Part shown: positions 1-7,544 of the stretch, one piece after another
Layout: each line of letters starts with the position of its first letter
Numbering within the stretch: position 1 is the first letter of the stretch
Source: CAWGCA01 sp963820955
Lineage (GTDB): Bacteria > Pseudomonadota > Gammaproteobacteria > Chromatiales > Chromatiaceae
DNA length: 64,000 nucleotides
NCBI GenBank assembly: GCA_963820955.1
Contig: CAWGCA010000024.1
Location: 1 to 64,000, forward strand
Direction: 5' to 3'
Translations under genes and position numbers: made by a program
Notes under the pieces: generated by a model
What the model was told of the DNA's origin: nothing
Seen by the model: only the letters and a program-made list of their open reading frames with translations
Databases searched by the model: none

Positions 1-153
1 CTGGAGCCGTTTCTGATCCAGCAGGGTTATTTGATGCGCACGCCCCGGGGACGGATCGCGACCCAGTCTGCCTATCTCCATTTCGGCATGACCCCGAAAC
101 CGGCCGCCACGCCTGCCAAGGCGGGTTCTCGCGGCCTGTTTGAAAGCGAGTGA
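1..153 (+). CDS. ruvB: RuvB Holliday-junction helicase, C-terminal end (partial)
   Basis: The window opens inside a reading frame whose last 50 residues match the end of RuvB, the hexameric AAA+ motor that drives branch migration with RuvA. Visible is the C-terminal winged-helix DNA-binding part, with the typical LEPFLIQQGY and RTPRGR segments, followed by an unstructured tail ending LFESE. The ATPase domains lie outside the window. Only 16 bases separate its stop from the GTG of ybgC, so the order ruvB-ybgC-tolQ is the usual gammaproteobacterial one. The start cannot be seen. Confidence 0.93.
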   Translation: MEPFLIQQGYLMRTPRGRIATQSAYLHFGMTPKPAATPAKAGSRGLFESE

Positions 154-169
154 CTCTTTTGGCTGAATT

Positions 170-589
170 GTGACCGACATGCGGGAATTTCTCTGGCCGG
201 TAAGGGTCTACTACGAGGATACGGATTCTGGAGGCGTGGTCTATTACGCCAACTACCTCAGATTTATGGAGCGGGCCCGCACCGAATGGCTGCGCAGTCT
301 GGGTTTCGAGCAGGACCGGTTATTGGAAAAAGAGGGGATCATTTTTGCCGTGCGTCGGGTGGTTGTGGATTACAAAAATCCCGCCAGGTTCAACGACGCG
401 CTGCAGGTGAGTAGCCGGATCAAAGCACGGGGAAGAGCAAGTTTGACATTTCAGCAGGAGATAACAAAACAGCCGGATGGTCAGCTGTTGTGTGACGGTG
501 AAGTCCAGATCGCCTGTATCGAAGCCGCCCGTTTCCGCCCCTGTCCTATTCCAGAATCGATTTTAATGGGGATTCCTGATGTCGTCTGA
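170..589 (+). CDS. ybgC: Tol-Pal-associated acyl-CoA thioesterase YbgC
   Basis: This is a 139-aa single hotdog-fold thioesterase of the 4-hydroxybenzoyl-CoA thioesterase/YbgC family, which hydrolyses acyl-CoA and is almost always the first gene of the tol-pal operon. The catalytic loop is clear near the N-terminus: YYEDTDSGGVVYYANY, with the conserved Asp, followed by the FMERARTEWL helix. The predicted start is GTG at 170; ATG at 179 is an alternative that would lose only three residues. Its 3' end overlaps tolQ by 11 bases, which points to translational coupling. Its substrate in this organism is not shown by the sequence. Confidence 0.95.
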   Translation: MTDMREFLWPVRVYYEDTDSGGVVYYANYLRFMERARTEWLRSLGFEQDRLLEKEGIIFAVRRVVVDYKNPARFNDALQVSSRIKARGRASLTFQQEITKQPDGQLLCDGEVQIACIEAARFRPCPIPESILMGIPDVV

Positions 590-1253
590 TCTCTCTTTTG
601 TCCACCTGGTCGCGAATGCCAGTCCGCTGGTGCAACTGGTTATGGTCGCCCTGATGCTGGCTTCCCTGGTCTCCTGGACCATGATTTTCGATCGCGCCCG
701 GGTGCTGAGAAAGGCCCGTCGGGCGGCGGAAGGTTTCGAGCAACGCTTCTGGTCTGGCGGTGATCTGGCCGATCTCTATCGACAGGTGGACCGGGACAAC
801 GGAGAGACTACTGGTATGGCGAGTATCTTCAAAGCCGGCTTCCGGGAGTTTGCCCGCCTGAAAAAGGGCGTCGAGATTGAGCCCATGGCGGTGGTGGAGG
901 GGGCGCGTCGCTCCATGCAGGTAGCCCTGAGCCGGGAGATGGATGGGCTGGAAAGCCACCTCTCATTCCTTGCCACGGTCGGTTCCACCAGCCCCTATGT
1001 CGGGTTATTCGGTACCGTCTGGGGCATCATGAACTCCTTCCAGGCCCTGGGCAGTGTCAAACAGGCGACCCTTTCCCTGGTAGCCCCGGGAATTGCTGAG
1101 GCATTGATCGCGACCGCGATGGGACTGTTTGCGGCCATCCCCGCCGTGGTGGCCTATAACCGCTATTCCCATGACGTCGAACGGCTCAACGGCCGCTATG
1201 AAGATTTTCTCGATGAGTTCACCACCATTCTTCAGCGGCAGGCCCATGTCTAG
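579..1253 (+). CDS. tolQ: TolQ inner-membrane proton-channel subunit
   Basis: TolQ is 224 aa and belongs to the MotA/TolQ/ExbB family. With TolR it forms the proton-driven motor that energises TolA for outer-membrane constriction at division. One membrane segment lies near residues 15-35 (LVQLVMVALMLASLVSWTMI) and two more in the C-terminal half, including the family pattern GLFGTVWGIMNSF and then LIATAMGLFAAIPAVVAYN. Length and motifs are normal. It overlaps ybgC. After its stop there are 114 non-coding bases before tolR, a wider gap than is usual in this operon. Confidence 0.97.
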   Translation: MSSDLSFVHLVANASPLVQLVMVALMLASLVSWTMIFDRARVLRKARRAAEGFEQRFWSGGDLADLYRQVDRDNGETTGMASIFKAGFREFARLKKGVEIEPMAVVEGARRSMQVALSREMDGLESHLSFLATVGSTSPYVGLFGTVWGIMNSFQALGSVKQATLSLVAPGIAEALIATAMGLFAAIPAVVAYNRYSHDVERLNGRYEDFLDEFTTILQRQAHV

Positions 1254-1367
1254 GCAGAGGCGCGAAACACCGGGGTGTCGGTCAGCGGGCAATTTCCGGT
1301 CTGGAACGGCTCCGTCGGTCGAGTTGCCCATGCCTGCAATCTGGCCCCCGACCCCTGATTTTGTCCA

Positions 1368-1796
1368 ATGAGTCGTCACAAGAAGAGCCGCCGGCGGCCG
1401 ATGTCCGAGATCAACGTAGTGCCCTACATCGATGTGATGTTGGTGTTGCTGGTGATCTTTATGATTACTGCGCCCCTGCTGACTCAGGGCGTGAAGGTGG
1501 ATCTGCCGCAGGCCGAATCTGAACCCTTGCCGAACGAAGCGGACGATCCGGTTGTGGTGTCGGTCAATGCCCAGGGCGAGCTGTTCATCGACGTGGGCGA
1601 GGGTAAGAACGATCCGGTGGACGAAGATACCCTGATAACCCGGATCCAGGCAGTGCTCAGATACAAACCCAAAACACCGATCATGGTGCGGGGCGATAAG
1701 AATGTGGACTACGGCCGGGTGGTGGAGGCGATGGTGCTGATTCAGGCAGGGGGTGCTCCCAACGTCGGACTGATCACCGAGACGCCGGAAGGGTAG
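1368..1796 (+). CDS. tolR: TolR inner-membrane motor subunit
   Basis: TolR is 142 aa in the ExbD/TolR family. It has a short basic cytoplasmic N-terminus, then a single membrane segment with the conserved proton-carrying aspartate in the motif NVVPYIDVMLVLLVIFMIT, and a periplasmic domain that binds peptidoglycan when activated. The family feature PLLTQGVKVDLP follows the membrane segment. The stop is two bases before tolA, so the pair is co-translated. No convincing Shine-Dalgarno sequence lies directly in front of its ATG. The start was chosen for the typical N-terminus. Confidence 0.96.
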   Translation: MSRHKKSRRRPMSEINVVPYIDVMLVLLVIFMITAPLLTQGVKVDLPQAESEPLPNEADDPVVVSVNAQGELFIDVGEGKNDPVDEDTLITRIQAVLRYKPKTPIMVRGDKNVDYGRVVEAMVLIQAGGAPNVGLITETPEG

Positions 1797-1798
1797 GG

Positions 1799-2779
1799 AT
1801 GTTTCAGATTCTCAAGCGCAATCCCAGGGCGGGAATCTTTGCGGTGCTGATGCATCTCGCGATCATCGCCTTTCTGGTGGTGGGTGTGGATTGGCTGGAG
1901 AAACCGAAACAACCCAAGTCCAATGTAGAGGTGGTGCAGGCCAGGGTGATTGATGACTCGCGGGTGGCTGCCGAGGTGGAAAAGCTGAAACAGGCCGAGG
2001 TCCGGCGCAAGACCGAGCGGGAGAGCGCTCGACGCAAGGAGGAAGAGCGCCTGGCGGAGCTGAAACGCCAACAGCAGGAAGAAAAGAAACGGCTGACCGC
2101 GTTGGAGCAGGAACGAATAGCAGCGGAGAAGAAGCGCAAGATCGAAGAGCAGAAACAGATAGCGGCGGAGAAGAAGCGCAAGGCCGAAGAGCAGAAAAAA
2201 CGGGAGGCCGAGACCAAACGTAAGGTCGAGGAACAGAAACGGGTCGCGGCGGAGAAGAAACGCAAGGCCGAAGAGCAGAAAAAACGGGAGGCCGAGGCCA
2301 AACGCAAGGCCGAGGAGCAGAAACGGGTCGCGGCGGAGAAGAAACGCAAGGCTGAAGAGCAGAAAAAACGGGAAGCCGAAGCCAAACGCAAGGCCGATGA
2401 GAAGAAGCGAAAGGAAGCGGAGGCCCGTCGCCAGGCGGAGGCTGCCCGCAAGGCACGTGAGGCGGAGATGCAGGCCGCGGTTGACGCGGAACGCAATGCC
2501 CGGGAGATGGACCGTTACATGGTGCAGATCCGGCAGAAGGTGAATCGCAGTTGGGTGAGGCCGGCGGGTATTGGCGAAGGCTTGAAGTGTCGTCTGCGAG
2601 TGCGATTGGCGCCCGGAGGGACGGTGATTGCGGTAAGTGTTCTCGCAAGCAGTGGCAATGGGGCCTTCGACCGTGCGGCCACTTCCGCAGTGTACAAAGC
2701 CGAACCCCTACCTGTCCCGTCAGGTGGGTTGTTCGAAAGCTTTCGTGACATCAATTTCCTCTTCGATCCCAACAAATAA
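1799..2779 (+). CDS. tolA: TolA periplasm-spanning protein
   Basis: TolA is 326 aa and links the TolQR motor to TolB and Pal. An N-terminal membrane anchor (FAVLMHLAIIAFLVVGVDWL) is followed by a long charged alpha-helical domain II of about 170 residues rich in K, E, A, R and Q, then a globular C-terminal domain III containing the TonB-like pattern YMVQIRQKVNRSW and the segment LRVRLAPGGTV. Domain II is built from a DNA-level tandem repeat described separately. It starts two bases after tolR and precedes tolB, as in other tol operons. Confidence 0.95.
   Translation: MFQILKRNPRAGIFAVLMHLAIIAFLVVGVDWLEKPKQPKSNVEVVQARVIDDSRVAAEVEKLKQAEVRRKTERESARRKEEERLAELKRQQQEEKKRLTALEQERIAAEKKRKIEEQKQIAAEKKRKAEEQKKREAETKRKVEEQKRVAAEKKRKAEEQKKREAEAKRKAEEQKRVAAEKKRKAEEQKKREAEAKRKADEKKRKEAEARRQAEAARKAREAEMQAAVDAERNAREMDRYMVQIRQKVNRSWVRPAGIGEGLKCRLRVRLAPGGTVIAVSVLASSGNGAFDRAATSAVYKAEPLPVPSGGLFESFRDINFLFDPNK
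2162..2413 (+). repeat. 84-bp tandem repeat inside tolA
   Basis: Three near-identical units begin at 2162, 2246 and 2330, a period of 84 bases or 28 codons. Each encodes a Lys/Glu/Ala-rich helix beginning AAEKKRKAEEQKKREAE. The third unit diverges at its end. Because the unit is a multiple of three, gain or loss of copies would lengthen or shorten the TolA helix without breaking the frame. Confidence 0.9.
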
Positions 2780-2886
2780 GACAAAATACCGTGATGAGCA
2801 CTATGTTTTCGTTGTTTTTACCCACGTCTTTCCGTCCTCCGGCGCGGGAATCAGGCATAATCCGACCCATGACATACGTACATACC

Positions 2887-4197
2887 ATGAACAGAGTGTT
2901 GTTAGTGATTATTCTGGCCTGCTGGCACCTGTATGCCGCGGCGGCCCTGACGATTGAGATTACAGAGGGAGCAGAGGGTGCACTGCCGGTGGCGGTGGTT
3001 CCTTTCGGCTGGCAGGGTCAGGGAGCACCACCCAAGCAGGACATGGCGGAGATCATCCGCAGCGATCTGCAGCGTAGCGGCCGTTTTAACACCATGCCGG
3101 CCGGCGACATGCTGGCCCGACCGCAGAGTGGCTCGGAAGTGGAATTCCGGGACTGGAAAGTGCTCGGTATGGAGAATCTGGTTGTCGGGAACCTGCGCCC
3201 CAACGGCTCCGGTGGCTATTTGGTTCGTTTTCAGCTGTTCGATGTGTTCAAGGGCGAGCAGCTGGCCGGTTACAGCATTCCTACCACCGAACGGAACCTG
3301 CGAGCGACTGCCCACCATATTGCCGACATCGTTTACGAAAAGCTGACCGGTCAGCGGGGTGCCTTTGCCACCCGCATCGCCTATGTGACTTCGATCAACA
3401 ATGCCGGCGGGGAACCGAGAATCGCCCTCAAGGTGGCCGATGCGGACGGCTACGATGCTCAGACCATTGTCACCTCCAAAGAGCCTCTGATGTCTCCCTC
3501 CTGGTCGCCTGATGGGCGCAAGCTCGCCTATGTTTCATTTGAAAACGGCAAGCCAGGTGTTTACATCCAGGAGGTGTTCACTGGCAGGAGGCAGAAGGTA
3601 GCGGCTTACAAGGGTATCAACGGTGCCCCAGCCTGGTCACCGGATGGGCGCAAGCTCGCCCTTACCCTGTCCAAGGATGGGAATCCGGAGATCTATGTCC
3701 TCACCCTCAGTCGCAAAAGCCTGAAGCGATTGACCAACCATTATTCCATTGACACCGAACCGGCCTGGTCACCGGACGGGCGTAACATCATTTTCACCTC
3801 GGACCGCGGCGGAAAACCTCAGGTCTATCAGGTTCCCTCAGCGGGAGGGAAGGTGAAACGGCTGACTTACGAGGGGAGCTACAATGCCCGTGCCTCCTAT
3901 TCGTCCGACGGTGAGTTGGTGGCCATGGTGACACGCCAGGGAAGGGATTTTCGGGTCGGGGTGCTGGACCTTGAGTCCGGCGGTCTGCAGGTGCTGAGCG
4001 AAGGGCATTTGGATGAATCACCCAGTTTTGCGCCCAACGGCAGCATGGTAATTTATGCCACTAAGGTCAACGGAAAAGGTGAGTTGGCGGCGGTATCGGT
4101 CGATGGACGGGTCCGTCAGCGGCTGGCGCTGCAGGAGGGAGACGTTCGTGAGCCGGTCTGGTCGCCCTATACACAAACTAACAGGAGAAACCCATGA
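2887..4197 (+). CDS. tolB: TolB periplasmic beta-propeller protein
   Basis: TolB is 436 aa from this start. A Sec signal peptide (MNRVLLVIILACWHLYAAAA) is followed by an N-terminal alpha/beta domain and a C-terminal six-bladed propeller. Blade motifs such as SWSPDGRKLAY, AWSPDGRKLAL and AWSPDGRNIIF are visible between residues 200 and 330. TolB shuttles between Pal and TolA. An upstream in-frame start exists at 2791, but it would bury the signal peptide behind 32 residues. ATG 2887 (or 2869) is preferred for export; neither has a clear ribosome binding site. Its stop overlaps the pal start (ATGA). Confidence 0.95.
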   Translation: MNRVLLVIILACWHLYAAAALTIEITEGAEGALPVAVVPFGWQGQGAPPKQDMAEIIRSDLQRSGRFNTMPAGDMLARPQSGSEVEFRDWKVLGMENLVVGNLRPNGSGGYLVRFQLFDVFKGEQLAGYSIPTTERNLRATAHHIADIVYEKLTGQRGAFATRIAYVTSINNAGGEPRIALKVADADGYDAQTIVTSKEPLMSPSWSPDGRKLAYVSFENGKPGVYIQEVFTGRRQKVAAYKGINGAPAWSPDGRKLALTLSKDGNPEIYVLTLSRKSLKRLTNHYSIDTEPAWSPDGRNIIFTSDRGGKPQVYQVPSAGGKVKRLTYEGSYNARASYSSDGELVAMVTRQGRDFRVGVLDLESGGLQVLSEGHLDESPSFAPNGSMVIYATKVNGKGELAAVSVDGRVRQRLALQEGDVREPVWSPYTQTNRRNP

Positions 4198-4733
4198 AAC
4201 CGAACATACTAAAATTTATCCCGGTTCTGGCCTTGTCGCTGGTATTCGCCGGTTGTGCCTCTACTGGCGATAAAACCGCGGAAGGTGAAGGTGCGCCGGT
4301 GACGGAGGCTGGTCAAGGAGCAGCGTGGGAAGGTGGTGCCCAAGTCGCCGGCGCCAGCGAGGGCGGAGCCTGGAGCGGCAGTGCGCTGGATAACCCGGAC
4401 AGCCCGCTCTACAGCAAGGTCATCTATTTCGATTTCGATAGCAGTCAGGTCCGTGCAGATTTTGTCGATGTGGTTGCCGCCCACGGCGATTACCTGGCGG
4501 CAGATCCCTCGGTTACAGTGACCATAGAGGGCCATACCGACGAGCGCGGGTCCCGGGAATACAATATCGCCCTAGGAGAGCGTCGCGCCAATGCAGTGAA
4601 GCGTCTGCTGATGGCGCAGGGCACTGCCGAAAGCCAGATCGTAACCATCAGTTACGGTGAGGAACGGCCGGTAGATCCCGGTCTTCACGAGACCGCCTGG
4701 GACCAGAATCGTCGTGCCGAACTTATTTACTAA
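4194..4733 (+). CDS. pal: Pal peptidoglycan-associated lipoprotein
   Basis: Pal is 179 aa and an outer-membrane lipoprotein that anchors the Tol system to peptidoglycan. The signal peptide ends in the lipobox VFAGC (Cys near residue 20). A Gly/Ala/Glu-rich linker leads to an OmpA-like C-terminal domain with FDFDSSQV and the peptidoglycan-binding pattern GHTDERGSREYNIALGERRA. It shares four bases with the tolB stop, and a strong AGGAGA lies just upstream. Length is normal for the family. Confidence 0.97.
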   Translation: MKPNILKFIPVLALSLVFAGCASTGDKTAEGEGAPVTEAGQGAAWEGGAQVAGASEGGAWSGSALDNPDSPLYSKVIYFDFDSSQVRADFVDVVAAHGDYLAADPSVTVTIEGHTDERGSREYNIALGERRANAVKRLLMAQGTAESQIVTISYGEERPVDPGLHETAWDQNRRAELIY

Positions 4734-4754
4734 ACAGAGAGAGACCAAAGGCAT

Positions 4755-5561
4755 ATGAAGCGACTGGGCATATTCTTGGTTCTCGTTTTCTGGGCACTCC
4801 CACTGCTGGCGCAGAATACCGGGTCAGGTGCGCAGAAAACACTGGAGCAGCGTGTGCAAGTCCTGGAGCGACGAGTTCAGGCCTTATCCGAGCTTCTGCG
4901 ACAGATGGACAGACTGCAGAGTGAGGTGCAGCAGTTGCGGGGCGACTTGGAGGTCCAAAACCATGCCGTGGATTCGATGAAACAACGGCAGCGGGATCTT
5001 TACCTGGACATCGACAAACGACTGGGTCAGATGAGCGAGACCGGTATTCCTCCAGCCGATGCCCGGCAAGAAGGTGGAGGGGAGATCGGTCGGGCACCGA
5101 TAGAAGCCACTGAACTCACGTCGGCTCCAATGGTTGCCCCTAGCATGAAGCCGCCGGAGGTTCCGGCTACCGCAAAGGCCTCTGCCGGAGAGGAGCGGGA
5201 CTATCAGTACGCCTTCAATCTGTTGACGCTGCGACGTTACGATGAAGCGCGCAAGGCGTTCGAGTCTTTCCTGATCAAATATCCCCAGGGGCAGTATGCC
5301 GACAATGCCCAGTACTGGTTGGGCGAGACCGGTTACGTTACGCGCGATTTCGATACCGCGCTGACTGATTTCACCAAGCTGCTCAAAACGTATCCGGATA
5401 GCGCAAAAGTATCGGGAGCCATGCTGAAGATCGGCTATATAGAGTACGAAAAAAAGCAGCTTGCCCAATCACGGAAAACCCTGGAGACTCTGGTTCAACG
5501 TTACCCAGGTTCCTCCGCCGCCCGGTTGGCACAGGAGTTTATTCGTAGCAAGGGTCTCTAG
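4755..5561 (+). CDS. cpoB: CpoB/YbgF cell-division coordinator
   Basis: CpoB is 268 aa and periplasmic. A signal peptide (MKRLGIFLVLVFWALPLLAQ) is followed by an N-terminal coiled coil (about residues 30-90) that trimerises in the family. A Pro/Ala linker comes next, then C-terminal TPR repeats (residues 150-268) with patterns such as YAFNLLTLRRYDEARKAFE and YPQGQYADNAQYWLGE. In E. coli it links peptidoglycan synthesis by PBP1B to Tol-driven constriction. It is the last gene of the tol operon here. Its stop codon lies inside the left arm of a large palindrome (5558-5826). Confidence 0.94.
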   Translation: MKRLGIFLVLVFWALPLLAQNTGSGAQKTLEQRVQVLERRVQALSELLRQMDRLQSEVQQLRGDLEVQNHAVDSMKQRQRDLYLDIDKRLGQMSETGIPPADARQEGGGEIGRAPIEATELTSAPMVAPSMKPPEVPATAKASAGEERDYQYAFNLLTLRRYDEARKAFESFLIKYPQGQYADNAQYWLGETGYVTRDFDTALTDFTKLLKTYPDSAKVSGAMLKIGYIEYEKKQLAQSRKTLETLVQRYPGSSAARLAQEFIRSKGL

Positions 5562-5826
5562 TGGGCCATGCGGGAAGTTCGGTAACCCACAGCCAGTCCA
5601 CAAGCCGGGTTGGCAAGGCACGCGAGCGCAGGACTGGCGGTCGCCAATTCCAGCGAGTGTAACGCGGTCAACGTGGCTTGTGGGCTGGCCCGGAGGGAGC
5701 GTCGCTGATGAGCCAATGTTGCGTTGCACCTCTTGGAAAGGGCCTGCCATTCCCTGTGGTGTGCGCCTTACCTTGGCTCATCAGCGGCGCTCTGTGGATA
5801 ACCGAACTTCCCGCATGGCCCACTAG
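5558..5826. repeat. 269-bp nested palindromic element between cpoB and queE
   Basis: A perfect 26-bp inverted repeat forms the ends (5558-5583 and 5801-5826, both ends CTAG). It extends inward to about 35 bp with two mismatches. Inside are two further inverted repeats: one near 5591-5613 against 5669-5691 (core CCACAAGCC / GGCTTGTGG), and 5697-5716 against 5773-5792 (19 of 20 pairs). Together they would fold into a three-way junction. It holds no convincing ORF. It could be a MITE-like insertion, a structured RNA, or an elaborate transcription end for tol-pal. It accounts for most of the 350 bases between the two genes. Confidence 0.8.
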
Positions 5827-5911
5827 GACCGGTTCGCAGCCTGGGGTAGGGGGATCGCTCAGTACAGGTGGTTTATCGGCAGATCTATCCTGATGCCGAT
5901 TGGTGGTTAGG

Positions 5912-6559
5912 ATGGTTCGTCTTCGCATCACCGAGATCTTCTATTCCCTGCAGGGGGAGTCAAACGCCGTCGGCCTGCCTACCGTGTTCATTCGCCTGAC
6001 CGGTTGTCCCCTGCGCTGTGGCTACTGCGACACCAGTTATGCGTTCAAGGGCGGCAGCTGGATGACCCTGCCGGAGATCCTTGGGCGGGTTTCGCAACAT
6101 ACCGCCCGTTATGTCATGGTGACGGGAGGTGAGCCACTGGCTCAACGGGAGTGCCTGCCTTTGCTGAGCGCTCTTTGCGATGCCGGTTATAAGGTTTCTT
6201 TGGAAACCAGTGGGGCGCTGGATCTATGCGGGGTGGATCCCCGTGTGGTCCGCGTGATGGATCTTAAAACACCAGGCTCCGGAGAATTGAAGCGCAATCT
6301 TTACTCGAACATCGAATGCCTTGGGTGGCGGGATCAGATCAAGTTCGTCATCTGTGATGAAGAAGATTACCTGTGGGCAAGGGGGCAACTCGATAAGTGG
6401 GCCTTGAACGATCGGTGTGAAGTGCTTTTTTCACCGGCACAAGGACGAGGCACTTTGAGCGCAACTCAACTGGCGGACTGGATCCTGCGGGATCGGTTGT
6501 TGGTTCGTTTCCAGATTCAACTTCATAAGTATCTTTGGGGTGACGTGGCCGGCAAGTAG
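5912..6559 (+). CDS. queE: QueE 7-carboxy-7-deazaguanine synthase
   Basis: QueE is a radical-SAM enzyme of about 215 aa that turns 6-carboxy-tetrahydropterin into 7-carboxy-7-deazaguanine on the way to queuosine. The cluster-binding cysteines are C32, C36 and C39 in CPLRCGYCDTSY, followed by the TGGEPL motif that contacts SAM. It has the short-form length typical of QueE. ATG 5912 is preferred because it starts just before the conserved ITEIFYSLQGES; TTG 5900 and GTG 5903 are in frame. queC follows directly, so the two form a unit. Confidence 0.93.
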   Translation: MVRLRITEIFYSLQGESNAVGLPTVFIRLTGCPLRCGYCDTSYAFKGGSWMTLPEILGRVSQHTARYVMVTGGEPLAQRECLPLLSALCDAGYKVSLETSGALDLCGVDPRVVRVMDLKTPGSGELKRNLYSNIECLGWRDQIKFVICDEEDYLWARGQLDKWALNDRCEVLFSPAQGRGTLSATQLADWILRDRLLVRFQIQLHKYLWGDVAGK

Positions 6560-6576
6560 GACTGCGAAAAGTGGTA

Positions 6577-7251
6577 ATGAAAAAAGCGGTTGTATTGCTC
6601 TCGGGCGGTCTCGATTCCGCCACTGTCCTGGCTATCGCCAGGGAGCGGGGGTTTGCATGCCACGCTTTGAGCATGGACTACGGACAACGGCACCTGGTAG
6701 AGCTGAATGCTGCCCGGCGGGTGGCCGATGCCCTTGGGGTCATAGCCCATCAGATTATGCCATTGGCCTTGGATAGCTTCGGTGGTTCGGCACTGACCGA
6801 CAGCGAGATTGAGATACCAGAACAGGAAAGCGAAGGTATCCCTGTCACTTACGTCCCCGCACGCAACACAGTTTTCCTCTCCCTGGCGTTGGGGTGGGCC
6901 GAGGTGCTGGGCGCCCGGGATATCTTCATCGGCGTCAACGCCGTTGATTATTCGGGCTATCCGGATTGTCGCCCGGAATTTCTTTCGGCCTTCGAAAATC
7001 TTGCCAAACTGGCCACGAAGGCGGGGGTCGAAGGGCAGGTTTTTCAAATTCATGCGCCGCTGATTCAACTGACCAAGGCTGAAATCATACGTAAGGGAGT
7101 GAGTTTAGGGGTAGATTACGGACTGACCATCTCCTGTTATCAGGCGGATGAACAGGGGCAGGCATGCGGTGTCTGTGACTCCTGTCGGCTACGAGCCAGG
7201 GGATTCGAGGAGGCCGGAGTCGAGGATCCCACCCGATACCGGCAGGCCTGA
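6577..7251 (+). CDS. queC: QueC 7-cyano-7-deazaguanine (preQ0) synthase
   Basis: QueC is about 224 aa. It is an ATP-dependent PP-loop enzyme converting 7-carboxy-7-deazaguanine and ammonia to preQ0. The PP-loop SGGLDSAT lies at the N-terminus, VPARNTVFLSLAL in the middle, and the zinc-binding cysteines in CYQADEQGQACGVCDSC at the C-terminus. GTG 6571 two codons upstream is an alternative start. It follows queE by 17 bases and so provides the next pathway step. No preQ1 riboswitch was recognised upstream of either gene. Confidence 0.95.
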   Translation: MKKAVVLLSGGLDSATVLAIARERGFACHALSMDYGQRHLVELNAARRVADALGVIAHQIMPLALDSFGGSALTDSEIEIPEQESEGIPVTYVPARNTVFLSLALGWAEVLGARDIFIGVNAVDYSGYPDCRPEFLSAFENLAKLATKAGVEGQVFQIHAPLIQLTKAEIIRKGVSLGVDYGLTISCYQADEQGQACGVCDSCRLRARGFEEAGVEDPTRYRQA

Positions 7252-7314
7252 GCGCAGAGTAACCAATGAGCCACGATATTTGCTTTGTACGGAGCTGGAT
7301 TTCAGCTGATGGAT

Positions 7315-7341
7315 TGACTGAAAACCAGGCTGGGGTATAAT
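7315..7341 (+). promoter_or_regulatory. Putative sigma-70 promoter of tRNA-Lys
   Basis: TTGACT (7315-7320) and a perfect TATAAT (7336-7341) stand upstream of the tRNA. The mature 5' end begins 16 bases after the -10 box. The spacer is 15 bp, shorter than the usual 16-18, so the -35 assignment is less certain than the -10. Confidence 0.65.
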
Positions 7342-7357
7342 CCCGCGATTCCCTTCC

Positions 7358-7433
7358 GGGTCGTTAGCTCAGATGGTAGAGCAGTGGATTTTTAATCCAT
7401 TGGTCGCAGGTTCGATTCCTGCACGACCCACCA
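7358..7433 (+). tRNA. tRNA-Lys (anticodon TTT)
   Basis: This is a 76-nt cloverleaf with an encoded CCA end. The acceptor stem is GGGTCGT pairing with ACGACCC, the D-arm contains AGCTCAGATGGTAGAGC, the anticodon stem is GTGGA/TCCAT around the loop TTTTTAA (anticodon TTT), and the T-arm is GCAGGTTCGATTCCTGC. It decodes AAA/AAG. It marks the border between the conserved core genes and the accessory region downstream. Confidence 0.97.
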
Positions 7434-7478
7434 ATAAAAACAATGAGTTATCAGTTAATCCCGCTGTCATTTTTGAAA

Positions 7479-7502
7479 AATGTTGTCAACAATGTTGTCA
7501 AC
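7479..7502. repeat. Tandem 12-bp repeat after tRNA-Lys
   Basis: AATGTTGTCAAC occurs twice in direct tandem (7479-7490 and 7491-7502). The core GTTG-N-CAAC is itself an inverted repeat. It lies 45 bases past the tRNA and about 40 bases before the IS. It could be an old integrase or operator site; nothing else supports a function. Confidence 0.5.
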
Positions 7503-7544
7503 ATCCGCTTTCTCAGTGGGTGCCACCGTTGCTGGAAGCACGTC

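Noticed and set aside
1804..2784. Long minus-strand frames opposite tolA
   Set aside because: They mirror the tolA repeat (Ser/Phe/Cys-rich and Pro/Arg-rich products) and have no domain or ribosome site.
5827..5911. preQ1 riboswitch before queE
   Set aside because: No recognisable preQ1 pseudoknot pattern was found. The large palindrome upstream has no match to that class.
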